This document shows positions 25,541-33,709 of a stretch of 64,000 nt of DNA, in pieces (the first letter of the stretch is position 1; each line of letters begins with the position of its first letter). The DNA is from Saccharibacillus alkalitolerans (GTDB lineage: Bacteria; Bacillota; Bacilli; Paenibacillales; Paenibacillaceae). The stretch is taken from the NCBI RefSeq assembly GCF_011090185.1, contig NZ_JAAFGS010000004.1:496001-560000 (forward strand). Direction: 5' to 3'. The position numbers and the translations under genes are program-made. The notes below the pieces were generated by a model, which saw only the letters and a program-made list of their open reading frames with translations, did no database searches and was not told the origin of the DNA.

Positions 25541-27256
25541 TCAGGTCCCGCAGAACGTCCGGTATCCGTCGCCGTCGTCCGGCGCGGGCTGCGCGTATTC
25601 CGCCTGATCCGCCGTGTGGGCGTACGGACGGGACAGCGCGTCCAGCAGCCGATGCATCGGGCCGTAGTCGCCTTCTTTCCAGGCGGCGTCAAGCGCTTCC
25701 TCCACGCGATGGTTGCGCGGGATAACGGCGGGATTACTGGCGAGCATCCGCTCGCGCACTTCGGCCGCGGAAGCTCCCTGCCGGATCAGCCGTTCTTCCC
25801 AGCGCGCGCGCCAAGCGCGGTATTCGCCGCTGGACAGCAGGGCGTCCGCGCCGGGGAAGGAAGTCGGGCGAACGGCGGCGGAAGCGCCCGCTCCGGCAGA
25901 GCCCGAGCCGCCGGAGGCCTCATCGAGGCCGGCATAATCCAGCTCGGCGTTGCCCGCGGCGTCCTGCCGCTCATCCGGCGTGGCGCCGGCATCGGCATCG
26001 CTGCGCGCCGCTCCTGCCGTCTCCGCTTCTCCGGCGCCGGATGCCGGCGCGTCGAACGTCAGCCCGACGAACGTATTCGTGTAATCCGCCCGGAACGCCT
26101 TCATCAGATCGAGCAGATCCGCGATCAAACGCTCGTCCTCCTCTTCCCGGCCCGTCAGGCCGAGCTTGGCCCGCATGCCGTCGAACCAGGTGTCGAGATA
26201 CATGCGCTCGAACCCGCCGAGAATGCCCTGCGCGATCTCGACGCCGCGATCCTGGTCTTCGTCCAGCAGCGGAACCAGCGTCTCCGCCAGTCGGGTCAGG
26301 TTCCACAGGGCGATCGGCGGCTGGTTGCCGTAAGCATAGCGGCCTCCGGTGTCGATCGAGCTGAACACGGTCGACGGATCGTAAGCGTCCATGAAGGCGC
26401 ACGGCCCGTAATCGATGCTCTCGCCGCTGATGGTCATGTTGTCGGTGTTCATGACGCCGTGAATGAATCCGGCCAGCATCCACTGCGCGATCAGCGCGGC
26501 CTGGCGTTCCATGACGCCGTGCAGAAAGCGCGCGTAGCGCCCTTCGGCGCCCGTGCCGGCCGCCGCTTCTTCGCGCCGCGACGCTGCTTGGTCGGCCGCG
26601 TCGATCTCCGGATAATGGCGTCCGATGGCATAGTCCGCCAGCTCGCGCAGCGCATCGACTCCGCCCCACTGCAGCGCGTACTGGAACGTGCCGACGCGCA
26701 GATGGCTGGCCGCGACGCGGGTCAACACCGCGCCCGGAAGCGGCTTCTCGCGCCGGATGTTCTCGCCCGTCGCCATCACGGCGAGGCTTCTGGTCGTCGG
26801 GATGCCCAGAGCGTGCATCGCTTCGCTGATGATATACTCGCGCAGCATCGGGCCGAGCGCGGCCCGGCCGTCGCCTCCGCGGGAAAACGGCGTGCGGCCC
26901 GAGCCCTTAAGCTGAATATCGACGCGGCGGCCGTCCGGGGTCAGCTGCTCGCCGAGCAGGATCGCCCGGCCGTCGCCCAGCTTGGTGAAGCCGCCGAATT
27001 GATGGCCCGCATAAGCCTGAGCCAGAGGCTCGGCTCCTTCGGGCAGGGCGTTACCGGCGAAGATCGCGGCCGCTTCTTCGCCGTGCAGCCACTCGGGATC
27101 GAGTCCCAATTCGGCCGCCAATTTATCGTTCAGGAAGGCGGCTTTCGGCTCTTGCACCGGAACGGGGGGCAGCTGGCTGTAGAACACGTTCGGGAGTCGG
27201 GCATAGCTGTTATCGAAATTCCATCCGGCGGTCCGGTTAACGGAAATATCGGTCAT
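25541..27256 (-). CDS. selO: SelO-family protein adenylyltransferase
   Basis: A 571-residue pseudokinase-fold enzyme that transfers AMP to protein Ser/Thr/Tyr. It shows the start [38 protein letters not shown], the inverted nucleotide-site residues in [16 protein letters not shown], and [24 protein letters not shown]. It ends in TFCGT, the conserved C-terminus in which a cysteine stands where eukaryotes have selenocysteine. An Ala/Gly/Asp-rich insert (about 408-465) interrupts the domain. Single gene with its own terminator; linked to oxidative stress in other bacteria. Confidence 0.93.
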   Translation of the reverse strand: MTDISVNRTAGWNFDNSYARLPNVFYSQLPPVPVQEPKAAFLNDKLAAELGLDPEWLHGEEAAAIFAGNALPEGAEPLAQAYAGHQFGGFTKLGDGRAILLGEQLTPDGRRVDIQLKGSGRTPFSRGGDGRAALGPMLREYIISEAMHALGIPTTRSLAVMATGENIRREKPLPGAVLTRVAASHLRVGTFQYALQWGGVDALRELADYAIGRHYPEIDAADQAASRREEAAAGTGAEGRYARFLHGVMERQAALIAQWMLAGFIHGVMNTDNMTISGESIDYGPCAFMDAYDPSTVFSSIDTGGRYAYGNQPPIALWNLTRLAETLVPLLDEDQDRGVEIAQGILGGFERMYLDTWFDGMRAKLGLTGREEEDERLIADLLDLMKAFRADYTNTFVGLTFDAPASGAGEAETAGAARSDADAGATPDERQDAAGNAELDYAGLDEASGGSGSAGAGASAAVRPTSFPGADALLSSGEYRAWRARWEERLIRQGASAAEVRERMLASNPAVIPRNHRVEEALDAAWKEGDYGPMHRLLDALSRPYAHTADQAEYAQPAPDDGDGYRTFCGT

Positions 27257-27368
27257 GGGAAAGGCCTCCTTGTTGAATTTATCCTTCTCCCTTACAGTAA
27301 AGGAGAATGGCGCTCATTTCCAGTTTGGGGCCTTTACGGAACGGAAGCTCGAGGAGGGGGAAAACGCA

Positions 27369-28082
27369 GTGGAAGGAAATCTGCTTATTATCGAAGACGA
27401 CGCCGGCATCAGCGGCATGGTAGCGGACTACATGGCGAAGGAGGGCTACCGTTCGACGGTCGTGCGGGAAGGGGACCGGGCGCTGGAGCAGTTCGAAGCG
27501 GATCGCTATGACCTGGTGCTGCTCGATTTGATGCTGCCCGGACGCGGCGGCATGGACGTGCTGCAGCAGATTCGCGCCGTCAGCCGGGTGCCGATCCTCA
27601 TCGTATCGGCGAAGGACAACGAAGTCGAGAAAGCGCTCGGACTTCGGTTCGGCGCCGACGATTATATCGCCAAGCCTTTTTCGCTGATCGAGCTGTCCGC
27701 CCGGATCGAAGCTTCGATCCGCCGGGCCACGCAGTATTCGGCGCCGGAAGCGCAGGCCGCGCCGCGGGCGCAAGAAAACCGGCTGCTGAAGGCCGGCGAT
27801 CTGATCGTCGATCCGGACAGCTTCAGCGTGCGCAAGAACGGGGAAGAAGTTCGTCTGACGGCCAAAGAGTTCCAGATCCTGAAACTGATGATGCAGCATC
27901 CTTCCCGCGTTTATACGAAAGCGATGCTGTACGAGCAGGTCTGGAACGAGGAATATTACAACGACGACAACGCGATCAACGTCCATATGCGCCGGCTGCG
28001 CGAGAAGATCGAGGACGATCCGTCGAATCCGCGCTATCTTATCACGCTCTGGGGCATAGGCTACCGGCTGGGAGAGCTGTAA
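27369..28082 (+). CDS. OmpR-family response regulator
   Basis: A 237-residue regulator: receiver with LLIIEDDAG, phospho-acceptor Asp53 (LVLLDLMLPGRGG) and AKPFS, then a winged helix ending in ITLWGIGYRLGEL. The GTG at 27369 is chosen for the GGAGGGGG before it; an upstream start would add 38 residues unlike the family. Followed after 1 bp by a sensor kinase and then an ABC exporter, the layout of antimicrobial-peptide or cell-envelope stress systems. Confidence 0.92.
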   Translation: MEGNLLIIEDDAGISGMVADYMAKEGYRSTVVREGDRALEQFEADRYDLVLLDLMLPGRGGMDVLQQIRAVSRVPILIVSAKDNEVEKALGLRFGADDYIAKPFSLIELSARIEASIRRATQYSAPEAQAAPRAQENRLLKAGDLIVDPDSFSVRKNGEEVRLTAKEFQILKLMMQHPSRVYTKAMLYEQVWNEEYYNDDNAINVHMRRLREKIEDDPSNPRYLITLWGIGYRLGEL

Positions 28083-28083
28083 C

Positions 28084-29061
28084 ATGGCGAATCTGTGGTG
28101 GATTTTTCTGCTGCCTACCTTGGTGCTGCTCGGGCTGTATATCGGAGAGAAGCTGCGCGTGCGCAAGATGCGGCGGGATCTTGCCTATATGAACGGCAAA
28201 CTCGCCGCTTTTGCGAATCCCGACTACGTGCCCGGCCCCGAGCGGCTGCTCGTCGTGACGGGGGAATCCGAGCTTCGGGAACTGCTCGGCTCGATCAATC
28301 GGGTAATCGAACGGGCCGCTCAAGCTTCCGCGAGTCACGCCCGAACCGAACAGGCGATGCGCCGGATGCTGGCCAACGTGTCCCACGACCTGAAGACGCC
28401 GCTGACCGTCGTCATGGGTTATGCCGAAGTGCTGGACCGCAGTTCGGATCTGAGCGAAGAAGAGCGCCGCGCCATGCTGGGGCAGGTGTATCGCAAGACG
28501 GTCGAAGTTCACGAACGGATCAATGCCTTTTTCGATCTGTCGAAGCTGGAATCGGACGACTATGATCTCCCGCTGACGATGGTGGATGCCGCCGAACTGT
28601 GCCGCCAGCGCATTCTCGGCTATTTCGATCTGCTGCAGGACCGCGGCTTCCGGGTCGACATCGATCTGCCCGAACGGCCGGCAAGAATCTACGCCAACGC
28701 CGAGGCGCTGGACCGCATTTTGGACAACCTGCTGTCCAACGCGATCCGCTACGGCTCGGACGGCGCCTACCTCGGCCTGCATCTGACCGAGTCCGAAGAG
28801 AGCGTCCGAATCGAAGTGACCGACCGCGGGCGCGGCATCCCGGCCTCCGAACAGCTTCGCGTGTTCGAGCGCATGTATACGCTCGAAAATTCCCGCAACC
28901 GCGGCTTCCAGGGCAGCGGTCTGGGACTGGCCATCGTCAAGCGGCTGACGGAACGCCTGGGCGGCTCCGTCACGCTTGCCAGCGAGCCCGGAGTCCGCAC
29001 CGCCTTCACGCTTACGTTTCCGTCCTCGCCGAAAGCCCATGTTAGCGAACGTAAGAAATAA
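28084..29061 (+). CDS. Sensor histidine kinase with one membrane segment
   Basis: A 325-residue kinase with a single N-terminal membrane helix (about 4-20) and almost no extracellular part, so it probably senses within the membrane or through the neighbouring ABC exporter. H box His101 (ANVSHDLKTPLTVV), N box LDNLLSNAIRYG, G boxes DRGRGIP and GSGLGLAIVKR. The gene's last bases contain the repeats thought to bind the cognate regulator. Confidence 0.9.
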   Translation: MANLWWIFLLPTLVLLGLYIGEKLRVRKMRRDLAYMNGKLAAFANPDYVPGPERLLVVTGESELRELLGSINRVIERAAQASASHARTEQAMRRMLANVSHDLKTPLTVVMGYAEVLDRSSDLSEEERRAMLGQVYRKTVEVHERINAFFDLSKLESDDYDLPLTMVDAAELCRQRILGYFDLLQDRGFRVDIDLPERPARIYANAEALDRILDNLLSNAIRYGSDGAYLGLHLTESEESVRIEVTDRGRGIPASEQLRVFERMYTLENSRNRGFQGSGLGLAIVKRLTERLGGSVTLASEPGVRTAFTLTFPSSPKAHVSERKK

Positions 29062-29069
29062 GTAAGAAA
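29051..29069 (+). promoter_or_regulatory. GTAAGAAA direct repeat before the ABC operon
   Basis: GTAAGAAA occurs at 29051-29058 and 29062-29069, an 11-bp period as bound by OmpR-type dimers. It overlaps the stop codon of the sensor kinase gene and lies about 80 bp before the ATPase start, with weak -35/-10 candidates (GCGACA at 29071, TAAGAT at 29099) downstream. Confidence 0.55.
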
Positions 29070-29146
29070 CGCGACAGGGAAAAGACAGGCCCGGCCGATA
29101 AGATGAAAGCATGAAGGAAATCAAACGACGAGGAGTGAGCAGGGCC

Positions 29147-30091
29147 ATGACGAACACCATACGCACCCGGATGCTCAGCAAAAGCTATAAATCGACGGAG
29201 ACCGTATCGAACGTCGACATCACGGTAAAGCGGGGCGAGATTTACGGATTCTTAGGGCCGAACGGCGCGGGCAAATCGACGGTCATGAAGATGCTGCTCG
29301 GGCTCGTTCGCCCGACCGGCGGCGAGATCGAATTGTTCGGGGAAAAACTGATGCCCGGATCGAACGAGCATTTGAAACGGATCGGGCATCTGATCGAGAC
29401 GCCGGTCTTCTACGAGCGGCTGACCGCCGCGCAGAACCTGGACCTGCACGCCGAATACATGGGCTACCACAATAAGGAAGCGATCGGCGAAGCGCTTCGC
29501 ATGGTCCAGCTGATCGGCGTGGATAATAAGCCGGTCAAGGAATTCTCGCTCGGCATGAAACAGCGCCTGGCGATCGCCCGGGCCATCTGCACCCGGCCGG
29601 AGCTGCTGCTGCTCGACGAGCCGATCAACGGCCTGGACCCCGAAGGCATTCAGCTGATGCGCAGCCTGTTCCGCAGGCTCCGCGACGAATGGGGCATCTC
29701 CATCCTGATCTCCAGCCATCTGCTGTCGGAGATCGAGCAGATCGCCGACACCATCGGCGTAATCGACCGGGGGCATTTGATCCGCGAAGTGTCGCTGGAC
29801 GAGCTGCGCGCCTCGCGAACGGATTATGTGGAGATCGCGACGCCGAACGCGGCGCTGGCCGCTTTTGTCCTGACCGAGAAGCTCGGCATCGAACGCTTCA
29901 AGCAGACCGGCGAACGCGTTCTGCGCGTATACGACATGAACGTTTCCCAGGAGACGCTGTCCAAGACGCTCATCCTGAACGACGTGCCGATCGAATCCAT
30001 CAACCGCCGCCATCACTCGCTGGAAGAATATTTCTTCGATATGATCAAAGGAGGAGACAATCATGATGCACCTCGTCAAGCTGGAGCTTAA
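29147..30091 (+). CDS. ABC transporter ATP-binding protein (bacitracin/lantibiotic type)
   Basis: A 314-residue ATPase: Walker A GPNGAGKS (37-44), signature FSLGMKQRLAIARA, Walker B LLLLDEPINGLDP, and a C-terminal domain of about 90 residues as in BcrA-like exporters. The ATG at 29147 has GGAG 11 nt upstream; an ATG 12 codons earlier has no clear site. Overlaps the permease gene by 29 bp. With the adjacent two-component system, a role in resistance to a cell-wall-active peptide is likely. Confidence 0.9.
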   Translation: MTNTIRTRMLSKSYKSTETVSNVDITVKRGEIYGFLGPNGAGKSTVMKMLLGLVRPTGGEIELFGEKLMPGSNEHLKRIGHLIETPVFYERLTAAQNLDLHAEYMGYHNKEAIGEALRMVQLIGVDNKPVKEFSLGMKQRLAIARAICTRPELLLLDEPINGLDPEGIQLMRSLFRRLRDEWGISILISSHLLSEIEQIADTIGVIDRGHLIREVSLDELRASRTDYVEIATPNAALAAFVLTEKLGIERFKQTGERVLRVYDMNVSQETLSKTLILNDVPIESINRRHHSLEEYFFDMIKGGDNHDAPRQAGA

Positions 30092-30758
30092 AAAAGCAAG
30101 CCTTCGCGGTTACGTCTACGGGGCGCTGATCGCCTACGCGGCAATCGCGGCATTCCTGCTGCTGCTGTACTTTTTCGAAGGCAGCGAGTCTTCTTCCCCC
30201 GCCTTCAGAAACCAGCTCGAAATTCTGACGGTCGTGAACACGATGGTATGCGCCACCTTCATTATCTATGCGTCCGCCCTGCTGTCGAAGCTTATCATCG
30301 GCGAATTCAAAGACAAAACGATGTCGCTGCTGTTCGCCTACCCGGTGAGCCGCAAGCAGCTGATTTTTGCCAAATTGTCCATCGTCTTCGCCTGGTGCTT
30401 CGCCAATATCGTGCTCGGCAATCTGCTGCTCGACGCGCTGCTGCTGACCGTGAACAGCTATGCCGGACAGGTGGGCGGCGAGCTCGCGACAAGCGATCTG
30501 CTTCGCCATGTCGGCTTCGTCCTGCTGCAGGGCGTCGGCGCCGCGGGCATGAGTCTGCTGCCGCTGCTCGTCGGACTGCCCCGCCGCTCGGTAGCCGCTA
30601 CGATCGTGGCCTCGATCTTCATCGTCTCGATCGTCAACTCCAACAACGGCGGTTTCTCGCTCAGCTCGATCGTCGCGATTCCGCTGTCTCTGGCCGCCAT
30701 CGGCATCCTGGGATCGTACCTGAGCTTCCGGAATATCGACCGGGCGGACGCGGCTTAG
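30063..30758 (+). CDS. ABC-2 type permease
   Basis: A 231-residue membrane protein with six segments, pattern of the lantibiotic-immunity type permeases: LVKLELKKASLRGYVYG, then LLSKLIIGEFKDKTMSLLFAYPVSRKQLIFAK, the cytoplasmic motif before segment three. AAAGGAGG lies before the ATG inside the ATPase gene, so the two are coupled. It forms an exporter with the ATPase at 29147. Confidence 0.87.
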   Translation: MMHLVKLELKKASLRGYVYGALIAYAAIAAFLLLLYFFEGSESSSPAFRNQLEILTVVNTMVCATFIIYASALLSKLIIGEFKDKTMSLLFAYPVSRKQLIFAKLSIVFAWCFANIVLGNLLLDALLLTVNSYAGQVGGELATSDLLRHVGFVLLQGVGAAGMSLLPLLVGLPRRSVAATIVASIFIVSIVNSNNGGFSLSSIVAIPLSLAAIGILGSYLSFRNIDRADAA

Positions 30759-30810
30759 TTCTTCCGCCCTCTTCCGCTCCGTGGCGCCGGATACGGCTTC
30801 GAAAATGCGG

Positions 30811-30852
30811 CGGCCCCGCTCCGGCATCATGCCGGGAGCGGGGCCGTTTTTT
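30811..30852 (+). terminator. Terminator of the ABC operon
   Basis: CGGCCCCGCTCC pairs with GGAGCGGGGCCG around a second small stem, followed by six T. Confidence 0.92.
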
Positions 30853-30877
30853 CCGTACGCAGAATGCTGCAGTCCGG

Positions 30878-31753
30878 CTATACGGCGGCTTCGGTACGCT
30901 TATCCGTCTGCTCGCTTCTGGCTTGCCGCGATACGCGGCAGACCAGCCGCATCAGGGCGCGATGCGCCGCCGGGAAGACGGCGAAGAACACGTCCATCGT
31001 ACGCCGCAGCGGCATAGGGCAGACCAGCGGCCGATTGCGCTCCAGGTCGCGAATCGCGATCCGAGCGAACCGCTCGGGACTCATCATCTTCTGCTTGCTC
31101 ATCTGCGCCTGCACTTTTCCCACGTCCATGTTGACGCCTTCGCTGTTTGCGAAGATCGGCGTATCCACGAAAGAAGGGCATAATGCGCTGACTTTGACTC
31201 CGAACGTCTCCGCCTCGTAATGCAGCGAGGTCGTCAGACCCAGCACGGCGTGCTTGGTCGTCGCATAAGCGGCCGCCGTCGGCGCCGGCCCCATGGCCGT
31301 GGCGGACGACGTGTTGGCGATATGGCCGAAGCCCTGCTGTTTCATGATCGGATACGCGGCCTGCACGCCGTTGATCACGCCCCACAGATTGACGTCGACG
31401 ATGCGCCGCCAATGCGCCTGCGTCATATCGTACAGCTCGCCGTAGAGCGAAATGCCCGCGTTATTGAACATATAGTCGAGCCGGCCGTATTCCTCGTACA
31501 CGCTCCGTACCGCTTCGTCGACCTGCGCCGCGTCCGTCACGTCGAGCCGAAGAAATTTTGCCGTACCGCCCGCGTTTTCGATCTCTTCCGCCGCTTTCTG
31601 TCCGCCCGCCCCGTCGATATCCGCAATAAAAACGTCTATCCCGCGTCCTGCCAATTCGCGCGCGATCGCCCTTCCGATACCGGAAGCCGCTCCCGTGACG
31701 ATCGCGACCCGCCGCTTCGCTTCCGACGATCGCCGTGCCGTTCCTTTTTCCAT
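30878..31753 (-). CDS. Short-chain dehydrogenase/reductase
   Basis: A 291-residue classical SDR: cofactor motif VTGAASGIGRAIA, FNNAGIS, the serine in IANTSSATAMG and the YATTK catalytic Tyr/Lys. The C-terminal part (about 240-285) is longer than usual, basic and hydrophobic, and may touch the membrane. Its promoter region carries an 18/20 match to the operator before the TetR gene upstream, so it is the likely TetR target. Substrate unknown. Confidence 0.9.
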   Translation of the reverse strand: MEKGTARRSSEAKRRVAIVTGAASGIGRAIARELAGRGIDVFIADIDGAGGQKAAEEIENAGGTAKFLRLDVTDAAQVDEAVRSVYEEYGRLDYMFNNAGISLYGELYDMTQAHWRRIVDVNLWGVINGVQAAYPIMKQQGFGHIANTSSATAMGPAPTAAAYATTKHAVLGLTTSLHYEAETFGVKVSALCPSFVDTPIFANSEGVNMDVGKVQAQMSKQKMMSPERFARIAIRDLERNRPLVCPMPLRRTMDVFFAVFPAAHRALMRLVCRVSRQARSEQTDKRTEAAV

Positions 31754-31780
31754 ATCCCTCGCTCCGTTTCGATTAGAATA

Positions 31781-31800
31781 ATTAGTACAATCGTTCTAAT
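31781..31800 (-). promoter_or_regulatory. TetR operator before the SDR gene
   Basis: ATTAGTACAATCGTTCTAAT; its reverse complement matches 32419-32438 in 18 of 20 positions. Confidence 0.7.
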
Positions 31801-31816
31801 CTTGAGAAAGGAACCG

Positions 31817-32407
31817 TCAACCCCGCCGGATTCCTCCCAAAAAAATATCGACCCCCTGCCGGAACAGCCGTTCAAGCGCCTCCGTCTCCATGGAGAAAAT
31901 CAGCGGACAGAGCGAGCCGATCCAGGTGCCGAACAGGAAAGTCGCGCCCGGAAGATCGTCGATCCCGAATTCTCCGTTTTCGATGCCTTCCCGTAAAATG
32001 GCTCCGTATACGCCCATCGGCGTTTCCGCCAACCCCTGCAGCTGCCGCAGCGTCTCCGGATCGGTGTTCGGATTGCCCGCCAGCTCCTGTCCGACGTGCA
32101 GCAGCGGCGTTTTGTAATTGTTCATCGCGAACCGGGCCACCGCGTGCAGCTTCTCCGTCGCGGTCCGGTAATTCGGCTCGATCGCGGCCCATTTCTCGCC
32201 CCACGCCCGCATCGTATCTTTCGCCAGCGCGACGAACAGCTTTTCCTTATTGTCGAAATGGTAATAGATATGCCCCTTGCTGAATCCGGATTCCCGCGAA
32301 ATGTCCGCTATTGAGGTCGCCGCAAACCCTTTTTGAGCAAAAAGTTCGCCCGCCTTCTCCGCGATGATCCGCCGGGTCTCGCCGCTGTCGTAGTGCCGTT
32401 TGTTCAT
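31817..32407 (-). CDS. TetR-family transcriptional regulator
   Basis: A 196-residue TetR regulator: helix-turn-helix FAATSIADISRESGFSKGHIYYHFDNKEKLF (residues about 28-58) and an all-helical ligand domain of the AcrR type. It lies 63 bp upstream of the SDR gene on the same strand. Matching operators before both genes point to autorepression and control of the SDR. Ligand unknown. Confidence 0.9.
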   Translation of the reverse strand: MNKRHYDSGETRRIIAEKAGELFAQKGFAATSIADISRESGFSKGHIYYHFDNKEKLFVALAKDTMRAWGEKWAAIEPNYRTATEKLHAVARFAMNNYKTPLLHVGQELAGNPNTDPETLRQLQGLAETPMGVYGAILREGIENGEFGIDDLPGATFLFGTWIGSLCPLIFSMETEALERLFRQGVDIFLGGIRRG

Positions 32408-32418
32408 GATGCCTCTCC

Positions 32419-32438
32419 TTTAGAACGATTGTACTATT
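32419..32438 (-). promoter_or_regulatory. TetR operator before the TetR gene
   Basis: TTTAGAACGATTGTACTATT lies 12 bp before the start codon and matches the operator in front of the SDR gene. Confidence 0.7.
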
Positions 32439-32508
32439 GTTAGAATAGCCGGATCGCGGCGGGTTCGCAAGGTCTGCTTCCGCCGCGATCCTTTTTCGTT
32501 GTCGGAGT

Positions 32509-32976
32509 TCACGTACGGCCGCAGATTTTGTCCCACTCCGGCCAGGGCATGATCGCAAGCTCGGGTCTCGGCGCATCGCCGAGCATCGCCAGAAGTTCGA
32601 CCGAATGACCGTCGGGATCGTCGAAGTAGAGGGAGACCGCGGGCATGAACGGGAACACGCTGAGCGGCGCTTCCGTTTCGCCGAAGAAATTCGTCGTCTC
32701 CACGCCGCGTTCTTCCAACCGGACGCGCGCCGTTTTGAGATCCTCCAAAGCTACCCGGAACGCGAAATGCTGGCGCTGCACGAGGTTCGACGGATAATTT
32801 TCCCGAATGCCGAACATCGCTTCGCCGGGGCGTCCGATCCAGTAAAACTTCGACCTGCGCGCCGGATCGTCATGCAGCGGAATCAAGCCCAGCATCTTTT
32901 CGTAAAAAGCGGCCGAAGCTTCGTAGTCGCTCACGTTGATATGCGTTTCGAACAGTCCTTGAATCGTGCCATTCAT
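32509..32976 (-). CDS. VOC-family (glyoxalase/dioxygenase-like) protein
   Basis: A 155-residue protein with two beta-alpha-beta3 modules: LFETHINVSDYEASAAFYEKMLGL opens the first and VSLYFDDPDGHSVELLA closes the second, the place of the C-terminal metal-ligand glutamate. The metal-binding residues appear to be His12, His around 70 (RQHFAFRV) and the Glu of HSVEL. Resistance or catabolic roles are both possible. 7 bp after a GNAT gene, so co-transcribed with it. Confidence 0.85.
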   Translation of the reverse strand: MNGTIQGLFETHINVSDYEASAAFYEKMLGLIPLHDDPARRSKFYWIGRPGEAMFGIRENYPSNLVQRQHFAFRVALEDLKTARVRLEERGVETTNFFGETEAPLSVFPFMPAVSLYFDDPDGHSVELLAMLGDAPRPELAIMPWPEWDKICGRT

Positions 32977-32983
32977 GCCGCTC

Positions 32984-33562
32984 TCATTCCTTTCCGTTCA
33001 GGCTCGGCTCCTCGAAGATTTCGTAAAAATACAGCGTCGTCTCGATCTCCGGGTTAAACGCCTGCTTCAGCGTATCGACGCCGCCCAGCCGCATGCCCCG
33101 CTTCAGATAGAATCGGCAGGCGGCAAGGTTGTCGCCCTGCGCCTCCAGCGACAGACCGTGCAGCTCCTGCTCCCGCGCCCACTGCTCGGCCTTGTCCATC
33201 AGCATGCCGCTGACGCCTCGGCCGCGGTGGGAACCGCGGACCGCGATGTTTTCGATATAGGCGTAGCCCGTCCAATCGCGCACGAGGCGTACCTGCCCGA
33301 CGCATTCCGATCCGTAGAAGGCCAGGAACACGGCTTTGTGATCGCTGCCGATATACGTGTCCCAATCGAGGCGATCGTCCGGGAAGCTGGCGATTCGCAC
33401 GTCCGCGAACAGCTCTTCTTCATGCGTCCATTCGCCGTCCCGAAAGCTCGGCACGAGACGCCCGAAGATCGGGAAGGCGTCGTTCATGTCGTTGATGTAC
33501 GGAATATGCTCGGTGCCGAAGCGAACGACTTTGATCGCGGCCGTTTTCTTGTTCTCTTTCAT
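32984..33562 (-). CDS. GNAT acetyltransferase resembling streptothricin acetyltransferase
   Basis: A 192-residue GNAT enzyme. The stretches DHKAVFLAFYGSECVGQVRLVRDWTGYAYIENIAVR, RGRGVSGMLMDKAEQWA and CRFYLKRGMRLGGVDT follow the Sat/SatA pattern (acetyl-CoA-dependent inactivation of streptothricin at the beta-lysine) more closely than generic GNATs. RGRGVSG is the acetyl-CoA loop. Substrate is inferred from similarity only. Followed by a VOC gene. Confidence 0.78.
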   Translation of the reverse strand: MKENKKTAAIKVVRFGTEHIPYINDMNDAFPIFGRLVPSFRDGEWTHEEELFADVRIASFPDDRLDWDTYIGSDHKAVFLAFYGSECVGQVRLVRDWTGYAYIENIAVRGSHRGRGVSGMLMDKAEQWAREQELHGLSLEAQGDNLAACRFYLKRGMRLGGVDTLKQAFNPEIETTLYFYEIFEEPSLNGKE

Positions 33563-33661
33563 GACGGCCTCTTTTCTTTGTAGGTGATGGATGGGGCTTT
33601 CTCCTGCGATTCATTATAGGGCAAAAAAGAGCCGCCTGCCCGGAAAGCTGCCGCAATGCGC

Positions 33662-33693
33662 AAAAAACCGGCTTCCCGGGAAGGGAAGCCGGT
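33662..33693 (-). terminator. Terminator of the GH3 gene
   Basis: ACCGGCTTCCC pairs with GGGAAGCCGGT, with six T on the minus-strand side. Confidence 0.88.
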
Positions 33694-33709
33694 CGATCGA
33701 AACGGCCGA

